Below, piece after piece: positions 45,168-58,659 of a DNA stretch of 64,000 bases; positions within the stretch are counted from its first letter, which is position 1; every line of letters begins with the position of its first letter. Source of the DNA: Lenzites betulinus (Eukaryota > Basidiomycota > Agaricomycetes > Polyporales > Polyporaceae); assembly GCA_022264855.1 (NCBI GenBank), contig JABYQU010000035.1, positions 62,001-126,000 on the forward strand, given 5' to 3'. A model generated the notes under the pieces. It was not told the origin of the DNA. It made no database searches and saw nothing but the letters and a program-made list of their open reading frames with translations. Made by a program: the position numbers and the translations under genes.

Positions 45168-46183
45168 GGCAACGCCGCCCGATGTATAATACTGAAGAAT
45201 CTATCTCACCACTCCGCTCATACCGCGCACACCTATTTCTCTCTCACATCGGGCAGATTCATGTCAGGTCGCTTGGCTTTGCTCAGTCTCGTTTAAGCCC
45301 AATAATGCTTGCGCTTGAAGAACTATCCGCCACTGTCCGGGTGGTCCGGCTGATGGCTATTCGAAAGTCCACGCTGCGTTAAGCTGTCCTCACTGGGATA
45401 CTACCGTTAGCATATAACAGCAGGCTGACGTTGTATATAATGCGAGATAGTCTGGCACCTGGCTCACTGCTCCGAGGAGCTGCGCCATTTACAGGGACGG
45501 GTTGAATCAGGCCACGAGACGCATTCTCAGCCGGGCTTCCCGGGTCATAAGCATCGCACAGCAGATTCATGATCATGGACAGCTGGATCATCCGAACAGC
45601 GCGCAGTCGTTGACGTCCACTCTGCCCGGATGTCTGGTTTTGAGTGCGCGTATTGGTCTTCAAGTACCACGGCAGGCAGTGGCTCGTTGCCGACCGAGCA
45701 AAAGCCTCTCAAAAACCGCAACAAGAGGGAAACACTAGACGAAAATCATTTGCAACTCATTCAAAACACGATAAATCGGCCGAAAGTTCACCGGTACCTC
45801 TCAGTGTCTCAACTTTTGGACCCATTTTAGCCTATCCCCAATGGTCTAATATTATTATAATGCTCGCGCCCACCGTGTACTGTACATACGCGACGCTCCC
45901 GTCCCCGTCCGCACTGTGGAGTACTAATCGCCCTCGGGAAACCGGCCTTCGGAGTGCGCAGTAGCTTTGACAATTCGCTTGTGTCACTCAGCATCCGGTG
46001 CCTTATCAGACCACGACGAGACCCAATCCTGGTGCTCATAGGAGCGTCTCTTCTCACACAACCGCGAGGTAGGACCCGGTCATGTTATGGCTTCCGTCAC
46101 TGACGGCCGGGCCCTTCCTGTAGTGATATCCTGGCCACTCCCGCGCTCAATTCGCGCTCTTTCCCCTCCATCGAGCGCGTTCG
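45168..46183. other. One-kilobase spacer between P450-2 and P450-3
   Basis: No gene is supported. Open frames are short and lack domains. The last 60 bp are C-rich and lead to a TATA box. Confidence 0.5.
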
Positions 46184-46190
46184 TATAAAA
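46184..46190 (+). promoter_or_regulatory. TATA box of P450-3
   Basis: TATAAAA lies 63 bp upstream of the ATG at 46247, with a C/A-rich initiator region between, the same layout as for P450-2. Confidence 0.7.
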
Positions 46191-46246
46191 ACACGCCACC
46201 TCCAACCCCGCACTCACTCTAAACCCCCACCATAACTGCCACCGTC

Positions 46247-48946
46247 ATGTTGCTACCCAAGAAAGTCCCGCCCGGCTTCGTGTATACGATTCGGCAGGGC
46301 TCCATTATATTCAGTCCCGCAGTAGTCACGCTGTTGCTCTCACGGCTTCTGCGCATCGTCTTCGGCGTCCAGCTGCACGTCATCCCTGTCGCGCTCATAG
46401 CGATCGTGAGCGTCCCGGCCGTCGTTTGGGGGCGCCTCTCATTGGCTAGGCGGCGCGTTCGCCTGGCGGCCAAGCGCGTGGGCGCAGTCCTGCCACCCTC
46501 CTGGGAAGGCAAATCATTTGGCAACTTTGACCTGCTGAACTACGCTCTTGAGAGGTTCGCGAATGGATATCTCGGTGAGTGGTTTGCACCTATCCGCAGA
46601 TCAATCCTCAATAATGAGGCGAACTAGGGGACGGCTTTTGGGAGAGGATTGACGAACTCGGACATCTGCACTCTTTGACCTTCTTGGGGGACGTCACATA
46701 CTTGACCAATGACGCCGCCGTCCTCAAGGTCAGGGAGAGCCTAGCATTGAGCGTGTGAGGTAGATTGCTGAATATCCATGCCAGTCCATACTTGCGACCG
46801 ATTTCTCTGACTTTGAGAAAGGTAGGCTTTCCGCTTCATATAATTGGCTGCGAGTCTTAGTTTCTACAGGGGATGTATTCAGGGACACGATGAACTCAGT
46901 GTTGGGTACGGGAGTGTTCAATGCCGATGGTAGGTACTCTGAATGCACACGGTCTACGCCCGTCTGATCCTTCATGTATGTAGGTGACTTGTGGAAGTGC
47001 GTCGCTCAAGTATGGAGAGAGAACAAACACGATCGCTTACCAGTTCTGCGCTATGGACGTGTTTAGGTTCCATCGGATGATGACCCGTCCGTATTTTTCC
47101 CGGGACAAAATCTCCCACTTCGAGCTGTTCGACAGGCACACAGGTAGGAAAGAGATACTTGGCGATATGGCATGGGCTCAATGCAGGTTTTCATTAGACC
47201 TCGCTATCCAAAAGATCAAAGACCGCTTCCGGGGCGGCCACGCCGTTGACTTCCAGGCAAGGCAATATCTGCAGGATCCCTTGCGAACATATGCTCACCT
47301 ATTACCCCATTCAGGACGTCATCTCTCGTTTCACTCTCGATAGCGCTACGGAGTTCCTCTTTGGCAGATGCGTCGATAGCCTCAAGAGCGACCTACCCTA
47401 CGCGCACAATGACCAAATGACCCCAAAGTTCAACAGAGAGCGCAACGTCGCTGAACGGTTCTCCTCCGCCTTCGCCGAAGCGCAGGCCCTCATTGCTCAG
47501 CGCTCTCGCGTGGGCTGGATCTGGCATGTCGAGGAGATGCTACACGACAAGTCGGCCGAACACATGGAGGTCGTCGATGCATACTTGAAGCCTATCCTTG
47601 AGGAGGTCGTAGCGAAAAATCGAGTGGCAAAGGCGCAGGTCAAGGCTGGCGATGAAGATGAACAGAAAGATGATGAGACCTTGCTGGATCACCTCGTGAA
47701 GCTTACTGACGGTCTGTCTCTCGGCTATTTTCGTTTGTGGGGGCATGTACTGACAGCCTCTGTCAGATCCTGTCGTTCTTCATGATGAGACTCTGAACAT
47801 CCTCATCGCCGGTCGCGACACTGTACGCATCTTTACTGGATCCATTGTGCTGCACTAACACCAATCACTCTAGACTGCCGCAACATTGACTTTTGCCGTC
47901 TACTTGATGGCGCTGTATCCTCATGTGTTCCAGCGTTTGCGAGCGGAAGTCTTAGAGAAAGTTGGTCCGACCCACATGCCTACCTTCGACGATGTCAGGA
48001 ACATGAAGTATTTGAGGGCCGTCATCAATGGTAGGTACACGCATTGCATATCATCTCCTGGTTTGGCTGACTTCGAGGATGTGTGAGAAACCCTACGGTT
48101 GTACCCCACCGTGTACGTTATTTCTTGCGGCATGCTTACCTTAAACGCTGACAATCTAACGGACCACATAGACCATTCAACGTCCGGTAAGCGGCATGCT
48201 GGTATCATCCTACGACAATCGCTGATCATTCATATTGTAGTGTGGCCACTCACGATACGACTTTGCCCAACCCATCAAGTCCCAGTGCTCCTCGTGTATT
48301 TGTTGCGGAAGGTACACCGTAAGTGTCAATTCTAGCTCCTATGGTCTGCCACCAAGACTAAACATAATACTTTAAAAAGCATCGCTTATTCGGTGTTCTT
48401 CTTGCATCGGCGTAAGGATTACTGGGGCCCAGACGGTGAGTCGATCTCATGAAGGAGATATGAGAAAACAGCTAACCCCTATACCCGTGCAGCCGAGTTT
48501 TTTGACCCGGACAGATGGTTGGACGAGCGTTTGAACAAGTATTTCACCGCGAACCCGTTCATCTTCCTCCCCTTCAACGCAGGGCCTCGCATCTGCCTCG
48601 GGCAGCAGGTACGTCACCCCCTGCTGACTTGGGATTCGTCTAATGATAGCTTCTCCGATAGTTCGCATACAATGAGATGTCGTTCTTCCTCATCCGCCTT
48701 CTGCAGAACTTCAAGAATGTTGAGCTCGACCTCGCTGCGCAGCCCCCGGACGCGCGTCCGCCGAAGGAGTGGGCCATCGCCGAGGGTCACAAGGGCCAAG
48801 AGAAGGTTATAGCGAAGTGCCATCTCACGCTCTACGTGCATGTAAGTGTCCCTATTGCTACTGTGTTGAGTTTAACCTTGACGAATCTCGTGGTTGCCAA
48901 GGGCGGGCTGTGGGTCAAGATGACCGAGGCCGAGCACGACGTATGA
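46247..48946 (+). CDS. Cytochrome P450, CYP63-like, paralogue 3
   Basis: Seventeen exons at the same positions as paralogue 2, about 590 residues, no lesion. N-terminal anchor ([37 protein letters not shown]). Body: [64 protein letters not shown]-helix LIAGRDTTAATLTF, K-helix [29 protein letters not shown], heme loop [12 protein letters not shown], and C-terminus [14 protein letters not shown]. Micro-exons GDLWK and PFNVR are conserved. Intron 7 (47257-47314) uses a GC donor where paralogue 2 has GT. A segment before the stop of exon 8 is Lys/Asp/Glu-rich and longer than in the others. Probably ER-bound and partnered by CPR. Confidence 0.88.
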
Positions 48947-49460
48947 CAGAAAACACCAACCCAACTCCACCAAACAAACCTATTTCATTTGACTTATGTG
49001 TTGTTGTAAGAATAGCGTACGTGTAACTATCCCCCGACGTCGAATACCTCGTGGCGTGGTTGTGGTCTATGCCGTAAGACCGATGGTCTGGTTGTCAAAG
49101 GTTCTAGATCGGGCATCAGTAGGTGCCAAACGCTCCGACTCCGCTGGAGCGCCGCAGAAAAGAGCGAGAACAAATCTGCATATGATTGTCCAAGTGCACG
49201 TTTCTAGTGAATATATGGAGAAAGGCTGGAGGAGCTGAGACGGAGACCCGGTACCAGTACCACTGGCGGGAGGACGGGGCGGGGCGGGTGCAGTTACCCG
49301 AAGGGGGGTGCAGCGCCACGTTGCGGAGCTTGAAATGGCTAGGACTCGCGCGTGGGCTCGAGCGCGAAACTTGGCGTCGTCCTCTTCCTAACCATCCCCC
49401 GTCTCCCTCTCCGTAGCCTCTGCTCCCCGCCTCCCCTCGTCGTCCTCTTGTTCATCAGCC
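48947..49460. other. Spacer: P450-3 3' end and ARF promoter
   Basis: No gene is supported. The last 100 bp before the ARF ATG are CT-rich (CCTCGTCGTCCTCTTG), a typical fungal initiation tract. Confidence 0.5.
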
Positions 49461-50303
<843 letters not shown>

Positions 50304-50671
50304 ACATGATTCCCTTCACATCGCTCATGGGTCCTTCTTCAACGTCGCGTAACGTTCACGGTTCATGATCCTTACGATATCGAAGAGGGTTTCTCTGGTT
50401 ACCTCGTTCCTCTGCTCAGCTGTCCGCGCAAGTAGTCCATTTCCCCTCCTCGTTTTGATACTTTCCTTGTGCCATATAACATAACTCGGAGTTCCTCTTT
50501 TTCTTATCGTACGCTTTCTGTACGCATGCGCCCTGGGCGGCCTTCAAAATCCTCTCGCATGTTAGAGAAAGCATATACACTGGTATAATTTACGATTCCG
50601 ATGTGGTATGCGCACACCCTCTTTACGCCACAAGACAGTCCGTTTAGCTCCAGGCTCCACATACAGTACCA
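50304..50671. other. Convergent 3' region, ARF and SEC15
   Basis: Shared terminator region between two convergent genes. T-rich stretches are present but no polyadenylation motif could be assigned with certainty. Confidence 0.5.
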
Positions 50672-53621
50672 TCAGCGATTCTCGCCTGGGAACAGCCTAC
50701 CGACTGCCTCCGCCTCTTTCTTCCGCTTCTCCCCCCTCTCCCTGGATGGTGCGTCGCGGCATTCCAAGCCGTACCTAGCCAGCTTCTCGAGCAGCGCTTG
50801 CAGGCGTTTGGGCCTCACTGCCGGATATGACGTCTGCCGGATCGATGCGACAAGGTACGCATTCACTGCGTCTGACATGACTACAGACATGGTCTGGGCA
50901 GAGCGCGGCGATCCTCTCAATCAGTCTAATCAGAGTGAGAACGGCGGGAGAAGACGCACCGAGCGCAACTCGGTGAAGGCGGCGCTGTGTGGGTGGCCGC
51001 TGCGCTTGAGCTCCTCATCGAGGAAGTCGATGTCCATGAGCAGATTCGCAATCCCGTTCTCGTTCATCATCGGGATGTCACGTCCCGTCAGGAAGTCCTA
51101 TGCGCGCACATGTGGTCAGCACGGCCTCGCGTCCCGCAGCAGCCGACAGCGCGGGCTCACCATGAAGCAGCTTGAGATGTAGTCGACGGCGCCGCGGCAC
51201 GCCTCCTCCTTCTGCGCGTCCCCGAGCGCGAGCGAGTCGACGACGGTGGTAAGCCAGTTCACGAGCTCGTAGAGGTACATGCTCGGCACGTCCTCGCGCG
51301 CCTTCGGCGTCCAGTCGTACTCGGACAGCCCGAAGAAGTCGTCCAGCTTCGAGCTCATCGCCTCCGTCACGCGCGCGAGGGACTTCGTGCGCGTCATACT
51401 GAACGAGCCCGCGGCCATGATGCGAATGGTGCCGCCGCGCTGGGATGAGCTGGGCGTGTGTCAGGTGTACGTCATGTGTACCAGGCAGGGAAGCGCGTAC
51501 CGGATGTTAGTGAGGGATCGTTCGAGCTCAGAGCACGCGACCTCGAAATGCTCGAGGTTCGTTACGATCTGCGCGAGCTGCGAGAGATTATTTGTACTCT
51601 GGGCGCGCTTCCCCACAGCCTCGCTGATGTAATCGGCAAGTATGGTGTCCAAGGACTAAGGAGCCCGACGTGAGAGGCTGCGAACATCGGGATGTCTGTG
51701 CAACACTTACCTTGCTGAGGAGGTCGTCAATGTTACGATGGTGCTGTGAAACGCCCTCGATGAACTGGTAGAAGTTCTGCACGAAGCTGCGAATCTGAGG
51801 GGAGCCCGTGAGTACTAGAAGCGCCAGAAGGCGGAACTGAACACCTACATCCTGACACGACAGGTAGAACCCTTGGGACCAAGGCAAGTTCATCGGTGCG
51901 GTGCTCCTGCGGAATTTATCGATGAGAATTCCTAAAAGAGGAAAGACTGCAATACGCACTGCTCTAGTTGCTCCCGTTGCTCGCGTGTGAGCCAAACTGT
52001 TTGCAGTACATCATCTTTCTCGCTTGCTTTCTCGACATACATGGGCTGGAAGTCGTCCTGTGCCACAATCTATACTTGAAGTCAGAAGGCGGTGCAAATT
52101 AATCTTGGAACCGGCTACGCACGCTTTCGAAACGCTTGCCGAATTTGGTCTCAAGGATACTGACGTACTTCTCGAAGAGACGCAGAATGAGTGACTGTAT
52201 GCTACCCGTGGAGTAGGAGTACGACTGGAATAAGCTGTCAGCATCCATTCACACGTACGGTTTGCATAGGACTTACTTCCAAGGTCATCACGGAGCCAAG
52301 GAGCGATTCCTTGACTTTCAGGTACGTATCTGGATCCTTTTCATTTCTGAGAGCGTCGGCAACGGCGTTGCTCAGTCGGCTAATGAGGGCATCCCAGAGG
52401 TCTTCCACTTCCCGTTCTGACCGGAAGCTTCCGGTGGTGTTCAGGACGTGCGTTTCGATTATGAAGTACCCCACAATCTCTTGTGTTATTGATGACAGCG
52501 AGGTTAAGGGTAGGGGCTCGGGTATAATAAGGTCGGATTGTGCCTGCCGCATAAGATCAGCGTGCATGCACAGGGCTAGGAGATCGATAGCAAACCTTGC
52601 GGTCGGCTTGGTATGATCGTCGAATTTCGTCCAAGGAGTCCAGGGCAGTGTATATATGTATGCATTCATACAAGGGCTTGAAGTCGACCTTCAGCTGCTC
52701 ATTGTCCAGGACGTTGTCTGAAGCGGCAGATGATCAGTAACTATAAAGGTGAACATGAATCGCAAGCGTACACTCGGTCTTCTCGTACGTGATGGCTTCG
52801 ACCGCGCTGCCCACGCGACTTGTCTTGAGCATGGGGTCCTTGTCGCGACGACTCCGCCATCGTCGCGTACGAAGGTCCATTGCGTCCAATGCTAGCTGAC
52901 CGATCTGGGCACTGACATTCCGGATGTCTAGCAGCCACTGCTTCATGGAAGCAGTCACGGCATCCTTGATTTGACCTCTTAGTGAAGGTAATGACGAAAG
53001 TAAATGCTGAAACAGCGGTGTTGTGGACAACGAGGTCGGGGGCATGCTCTCGATATCTTCAAGAGACTGCAACGAAATGCATTCAATGCTACAGAAATGC
53101 ACGGTACCAACATAGGGTGAAGTACGGACCCGCAGTGCACTCCAGTACTTCCCCTCCTTGACCATCTCGCCCACCCTGTTCACGACGTCCAGCACACGCA
53201 AGCATGCTTGGAGGCCGTCGATGGCTTCGTCCAAATTGGCTGCGGTCTTCTTCGTCGAGAGCAGCGCCTTCTTCTTCTCGACGAGGCTCTTTCCGACTTG
53301 CGAAACACTCGAGTCAAGTGTTGTGATCTTCTCACGCAGGTTGGTGGTATAGGACTTGATAGAGAAGAGGGTAGAGACGGAGCTGATGAATTCCTGGTAG
53401 TTGTCCCCGCATATAGACTCAATTTCGGTGTCCTTGGACTCAATCAACGCCTGAAGCGTGCGGAGGTACATATCCTGTTGACGGTTTGCATGGATTTGTT
53501 TGATGATAGGACCAAGTTGCTCTAGGTTCTCAGAAGAAGACGCCTGGTCAAGCAGGTGGATCTGTTGAAGCTGCTGGTCGATACTCTCTTGCGTGAACTG
53601 CGGTCGTCTCCGGGGCGGCAT
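50672..53621 (-). CDS. SEC15: Exocyst complex component Sec15
   Basis: Subunit of the exocyst that tethers secretory vesicles to the plasma membrane, acting as effector of the Rab Sec4. About 800 residues in ~10 exons. The coiled-coil N-terminus reads LIESKDTEIESICGDNYQEF, FSIKSYTTNLREKITTLDSS, and LQACLRVLDVVNRVGEMVKE. The middle contains LESMPPTSL-like SMPPTSLSTTPLFQHLLSSL and LLDIRNVSAQIGQLALDAM. The C-terminal CATS-type helices include NFYQFIEGVSQHHRNIDDLL, LDDFFGLSEYDWTPKAREDV, YLYELVNWLTTVVDSLALGD and DFLTGRDIPMMNENGIANLL. The ATG at 53621 gives MPPRRRPQFTQESIDQQLQQ. A basic, Lys/Arg-rich C-terminal tail ends at 50672. No lesion is seen. The gene is convergent with ARF and divergent from the HAD phosphatase. 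Confidence 0.9.
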
Positions 53622-54109
53622 GTCAAGAGACTGGCTCTATCCCTGGAATAGAGCGCAAGAGCGTTGCGTGACCAGCTAGGCGTAGAGGCCCTAGGAAGCG
53701 TAGACGGTAGTAGAACTTAAAGAGGCTTTAGAGTGGCGCGACGGTTTGGGATGAGCTTAAGATGCATGCTCGAATTTGTCCCAAAACGGAGGCGTTGTTT
53801 GGCAACAGCCTCTGATCCAAACAACTCCTTCCGCGCGTCCACCGTTCTGCCGACGTACTTGACACTCCCAAATTCCATGTCGTATAAATGATTATTGCTC
53901 CTACCGCTCGGAAGGCACAGAAACTGACCGCGACAACACCCAGGCGAGGGTACATCAAGTGCACCTCTGAGCGGACCGAGGTCCCGTCAGTGGCTTGAGC
54001 CTGAGTCAGGGCCCGACGGCGCGGACATGCCGTCGGAAGTGATCGTCCGGAGTCTACAAAGTGGCGGATCGCAGACGCCTCGATACTTGTCCCCGACCTT
54101 CATCTCACA
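53622..54109. promoter_or_regulatory. Shared divergent promoter region, SEC15 and HAD phosphatase
   Basis: 488 bp separate two diverging starts. No TATA box of good quality was found on either side. GC-rich with no coding potential. Confidence 0.5.
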
Positions 54110-55159
54110 ATGCCAACAGAGACACTCCATTTCGATGCCATGTGAGTGCATGTGCAGCGATACGGTATCCAGTCATCTAACGGCGACCATCTCTGCTCCA
54201 GTCTCTTCGACATGGACGGCACCCTGGTCGATTCGACCGATGGGGTCGTCGGTGCTTGGGAGCTGTTTGCGGAGAAGTATCCCGGTCTAGATGTGACTGT
54301 TGTCCTAAGTTGTGAGCCTAGATGAATACATGAGGACACAAGAATGTATGCGCTTACCGTCGCGTCTTTCTCGCAGCGTCTCATGGCGTGCGGACGGTAG
54401 AGAACCTCAAGACACACTGCGGCGTCACTGATCCTGACGAGCTGGCTGTAAGCCCTACTAATATACCGCCTTCAAGGTACGTCGCTCACGTTTGCCCACG
54501 CAGAGGGAAGCTTCACGTTTCGAAGACGCCATTGTGTCCGAATCCAAGAAGAACGGACGCCAGGGAATTGTTGCACTCCCCGGTGTCAAGGATATCATGG
54601 AGTCGGTAGGTCAATCACTTCTGACTTCAATTGATCTAGTATATTGATATGCCTTTTCGTAGCTCGGGCCGTACCATAAGCTGCCCAAACCGCGATGGGC
54701 CATCTGTACATCGGCAACAAGGAGCTACGCTAACGCCGCGCTGAAGGCTACTGGGATCGCTGTTCCTGACGTCTTCGTAGTATCGGAAGACGTCGAGAAG
54801 GGCAAGCCTGAGTGCGTTCATTGACGGACTGTGCTTCTCCGTGACTAAATGCACATGCAGGCCCGATCCCTACCTGCTCGGTGCCAAGCGTTGCGGTGTC
54901 GACCCTGCGCGCTGTTTGGTCGTCGAGGATGCACCCGCCGGCGTTCGCAGTGGAAAGGCTGCAGGAAGCAAGACCCTGGCCCTCGTTACTTCGCATACAC
55001 GCGAGCAGCTTGACGAAGCGAAGCCGGATTACGTTGTGTCCAACCTGTCCAAGTACGCACCAAAGGCGCTTACGTGACCTTACGCACTGACATCGTCTCC
55101 TCAGAGTCACCATGAAAGCTGTCGAGAACGGCGTAGAGGTGACGATCAACACGGACTGA
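54110..55159 (+). CDS. HAD-superfamily phosphatase, glycerol-3-phosphatase-like
   Basis: About 250 residues in five to six exons. The start is MPTETLHFDA. Catalytic HAD motif I is LFDMDGTLVDST (nucleophile and acid Asp of DxD). The cap region reads HGVRTVENLKTHCGV then FEDAIVSESKKNGRQGIVAL. Motif II is WAICTSATRSYANAALKATG, and motifs III/IV are EDVEKGKPDPYLLGAKRCGV and CLVVEDAPAGVRSGKAAGSK. This pattern matches yeast Gpp1/Gpp2 and Dog1/2-type sugar-phosphate phosphatases. Glycerol-3-phosphate (osmolyte glycerol) is the likely substrate, but 2-deoxyglucose-6-phosphate or another sugar phosphate cannot be excluded. The stop at 55157-55159 is 60 bp from the end of the convergent methyltransferase. 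Confidence 0.82.
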
Positions 55160-55218
55160 TATTGAATGAAGTCGTTTAGAAACACCTCGAGGGTATGGTA
55201 TAGAGGGCAGGTGATCCG

Positions 55219-56392
55219 TCATGATACCTTTGTGTATAGATCTACTGGTCGTCGGAACCCTGTGTGCAATATAGAGTCAGATACAACGATTGTAACCATA
55301 AAGCTTCGTAGCGTACCGCCCTCGCCGACTGCTCCCAAATGCTGGGCTGGGCCAAACCCTATGTCCTTCAGAATTCGCGGGAAGTCGTCGGGACGTAGCT
55401 TCAAGTTCTTCGCGTGTTCTTTCAATTTCTGAGGAGGCGTGCGCGTGAGGTCAATTATGCGTAATATGGACCAAAACACTCACAGGATCCGTCCGTTTGG
55501 CTTTAGCATACGTTTCCCATTCCTGGGGTTCCAGTACGAATGTGCCTCCCGGGCTAAGCACACCATGTACGCGCTCGAAGAACTTGACGATCCCTTCGTC
55601 ACCGCAGTTCAGGTGTATCCATTTCGAGATCGAGAAGCTGGAATAAGGCGCTATTCAGCGAACGCATACATTCGCAGAAATCCGAAACGTCTTACGCGAA
55701 GACAACATCGTAACCCTCATTGTCGTCTGGGATATCGGTGTTGACCCAGTCCGCCGCCCTGAACGTGACGTTGTGCGGGAAGGCCTCCCCAGCCTTCTCC
55801 TGGGATGCGGCAGCAGGGATGGGTAAAGGGCCGAACATATGTTCGCATGAGGCTGGGAAGTACTCAGGGACCACTTCGAGAGTAGCTTCGTGGTCGTCAT
55901 CGTCGGAGTGAGAGAGCCTGCGACGCTTTCTGCTGCTGCCGTTGGACGGTGTGTCATCTGCTGAGCGTCCTTCTGGGACGACACCCGCAGGACCTTGCTG
56001 GCTCCAGACCGACCGCCGGTGTTTCCATGCCGCGCGAACGAGGCTGTCGTCGATATCCACGCCGACGACGCGTTTAGCTCCTAGTCGCTGTGCTTGCAGG
56101 GGAAGCGGTTTAGCAAGAAGACTTACTCGAAGAATACGACGTAGCCTACCAATTTCGCATGTAACCCAGCCTTCGTTACAGCCGACGTCTAGGACGCGTC
56201 GTCCGCGAAAGAGCTGTCTAGGAAGTAGCGCTAACCTAGGGTCTTGTGCAGACGGTCGTTTATTGTAGTACCTGCGTCCGTGACCAATTCATAAGCCCGT
56301 TGGTCTCGTTCTTACAAGTCCTGAAGATGCAAGTGTGCTTACCCGTGATAGTTGCCGTACACCGGAGTGTTGCTTGACTTTTGACTGGCCAT
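55219..56392 (-). CDS. RNA cap methyltransferase, Bin3/MePCE-type
   Basis: About 330 residues. The first exon gives MASQKSSNTPVYGNYHG, and after a GTAAGC intron the protein reads YYNKRPSAQDPRLALLPRQL then GRRVLDVGCNEGWVTCEIG, a class-I SAM-binding motif. GVDIDDSLVRAAWKHRRSVW is the second nucleotide-binding strand, followed by a basic patch (SRKRRRLSHSDDDDHEA) and DWVNTDIPDDNEGYDVVFA. The Bin3 signature region includes SISKWIHLNCGDEGI, FFERVHGVLSPGGTFVLEPQ and EW. In animals the family methylates the 5' gamma-phosphate of 7SK or U6 RNA; in fungi the target is probably U6 snRNA (inference). The nuclear basic patch fits this. No lesion was noticed. Confidence 0.8.
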
Positions 56393-56887
56393 TCACAGCA
56401 CTATTTGTGATATCTTACGCTGGAATTATTCCACGCTGTCGTGGTCCAGAGGAAGCGCAAGTCGCGCGCTGGTGACCGTGCGCACGAAGTAGTGACGTCT
56501 TGATCGGTGCAGCCACAGACGCGTTGTGTACAACCTGTGTCAAGCTGCCGTGTCCGCGAGGGTATCATGCTCCACGACATATGAATTGATCACGGCGACT
56601 GCGAACCGCGTATGTACAAATTTTGTAGTCACTATCGCGCCTATATACTACCGAACACCCGGATAAAAAAACGCTGCTGTTTGGTATAAGGCCGCTGCAC
56701 CGGGGCTCGACGTAGGGTTTTGGGAATTAAGGTGACACATCGGATTTGAACATGAATACAGAGGACAGCACCGTAATCAACGTGGTATTGTAGCCAAACT
56801 TAGGGGTGTTCGTTCACCGCCGAGTGGGTAGGCTATGATATGAAGCGCGAAGCAGAGCAAAACACGTTACAGCGATTGGGGAATCCT
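56393..56887. other. Spacer between methyltransferase start and alpha-tubulin stop
   Basis: No gene is supported. It contains the methyltransferase promoter and the tubulin 3' region. Confidence 0.5.
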
Positions 56888-58659
56888 CTAGTACTCGCCG
56901 GCCTCCTCCTCGGCATCGCCCGAGTCGGTGCCGACTTCCTGGTAGTCACGCTCAAGCGCGGCGAGATCCTCACGGGCCTCGGAGAACTCACCCTGTGTGC
57001 ATGCGTGAGTGGCGGAAAAACGGAACTAAAAAGGGATTACGTACCTCCTCCATACCCTCACCGACGTACCAGTGGACAAAGGCACGCTTGGAGTAGAGCA
57101 GGTCGAACTTGTAGTCTGCAGAAAGCGTCAATATACGTCATAGACATTACGGCATAGAAGGCGTACCAAGACGAGACCACGCGGCAGAGATGGAAGTCGT
57201 GCTGAGGGGAGTTAGTAACGTCGCTTCTCATGTCTGCTATATATGGACTCACTTGGAGAGCATGCACAGGCTGCGAGTGGTCTTGGCAAGGTCGCCACCA
57301 GGGACACAAGCAGCGGGCTCGTTGCATATACCGAGCTGATGTTTGGTAAGAAAAGTGTTCGGCGCATATAGTGGGTGAAACAGAGCATACCTTGAAGCCG
57401 GTCAAACACCAGTCGACGAACTGAATCGTCTTCTTCGTCTTGATGCTCGCGACAGCGGCGGAGGTGTCCTTGGGGACGACGTCGCCGCGGTAGAGCAGGC
57501 AGCACGCCATGTACTTGCCCTCACGGGGGTCGCACTTGACCATCTGGTTGCCGGGCTCGAAGCACGAGAAGGTCATCTCGGACACGGAGTTCTGCTCGTG
57601 GAAGGCCTTGTCCGCGGAGAGAAGCGGCGCGTACGAAGCGACGGGGAAGTGGATACGCGGGAACGGCACCAAGTTCGTCTGGAACTCGTTCAAGTCGACG
57701 TTGAGCGAGCCGTCGAACCGCAGGGACGCGGTGACGGACGACACGACCTGCGCGATAAGGCGGTTGAGGTTCGTGAAGCCGGGCTGCGAGACGTTGAGCC
57801 TGCTCTTGCAGATATCGAAGATTGCCTCGTTGTCGACCTGTAAGCGCCTGAGTCAGACGCGTCGCGGCGGAAATAGTCAGGCGCGTACCATGAATGAACA
57901 ATCCGAGTGCTCGAGAGTCGTGTGCGTCGTCAAGACAGAGTTGTAGGGCTCGACGATAGAGCTCGACAGCTGCGGCGCGGGGTACACACAGAACTCGAGC
58001 TTGGACTTCTTGCCGTAGTCGTTAGCAAGGCGCTCCATGAGGAGGGCACCGAACCCAGAGCCGGTTCCACCGCCGAACGAGTGGAACACGAAGAAGCCCT
58101 GCAGACCGCTGCAGTTGTCCGCGAGGCGGCGGATTTTGTCCATGACGGGGTCGATGAGCTCCTTGCCAACGGTGTAGTGACCACGAGCATCTTCAAGACG
58201 CGACAAGTCAGGGCGGAAAACGCGACGATATTGCCAGCGAACACTCACAGTTGTTGGCCGCATCTTCCTTTCCGGAAATCATCGTCTCGGGGTGGAACAG
58301 CGAACGGTACGGGCCAGTCTTGACATCGTCGATGGCGCCAGGCTCGAGGTCGACGTAAAGCGAGCGCGGGACGTACTTGCCCGAGCCAGTCTCAGAGAAG
58401 AACGTCGAGAAACCGCTGTCAGAGTACGTCTTGGAGTTCTCAGCGGGGCGACCGTCGGGCTATGAACATAAACTGTGAGTACACCTAGTGCGAGAAAGGG
58501 AGAAAACGGCGTACGTTCAAACCATGCTCGAGCGTGTAAAGCTCCCCTATGCCCAAATCAGAGTTGAACTCGGACCACGACGCGTGCGAGAGACTTACAG
58601 CATGCGTTACCGATTTGAACACCGGCCTGCCCGACGTGTAGAGAGATAACTTCACGCAT
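56888..58659 (-). CDS. Alpha-tubulin, paralogue A
   Basis: Structural subunit of microtubules, about 450 residues in multiple exons. The start at 58659 gives [23 protein letters not shown]-binding tubulin signature: [20 protein letters not shown]. Other core segments: [80 protein letters not shown] and [20 protein letters not shown]. The acidic tail ends ...EEEAGEY, keeping the C-terminal Tyr of the tyrosination/detyrosination cycle. Compared with paralogue B it carries FPRIHF uninterrupted and extra introns near the 3' end (57120-57400). Some sites differ at positions usually conserved ([20 protein letters not shown]). Tandem with paralogue B, 426 bp apart. Confidence 0.93.
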
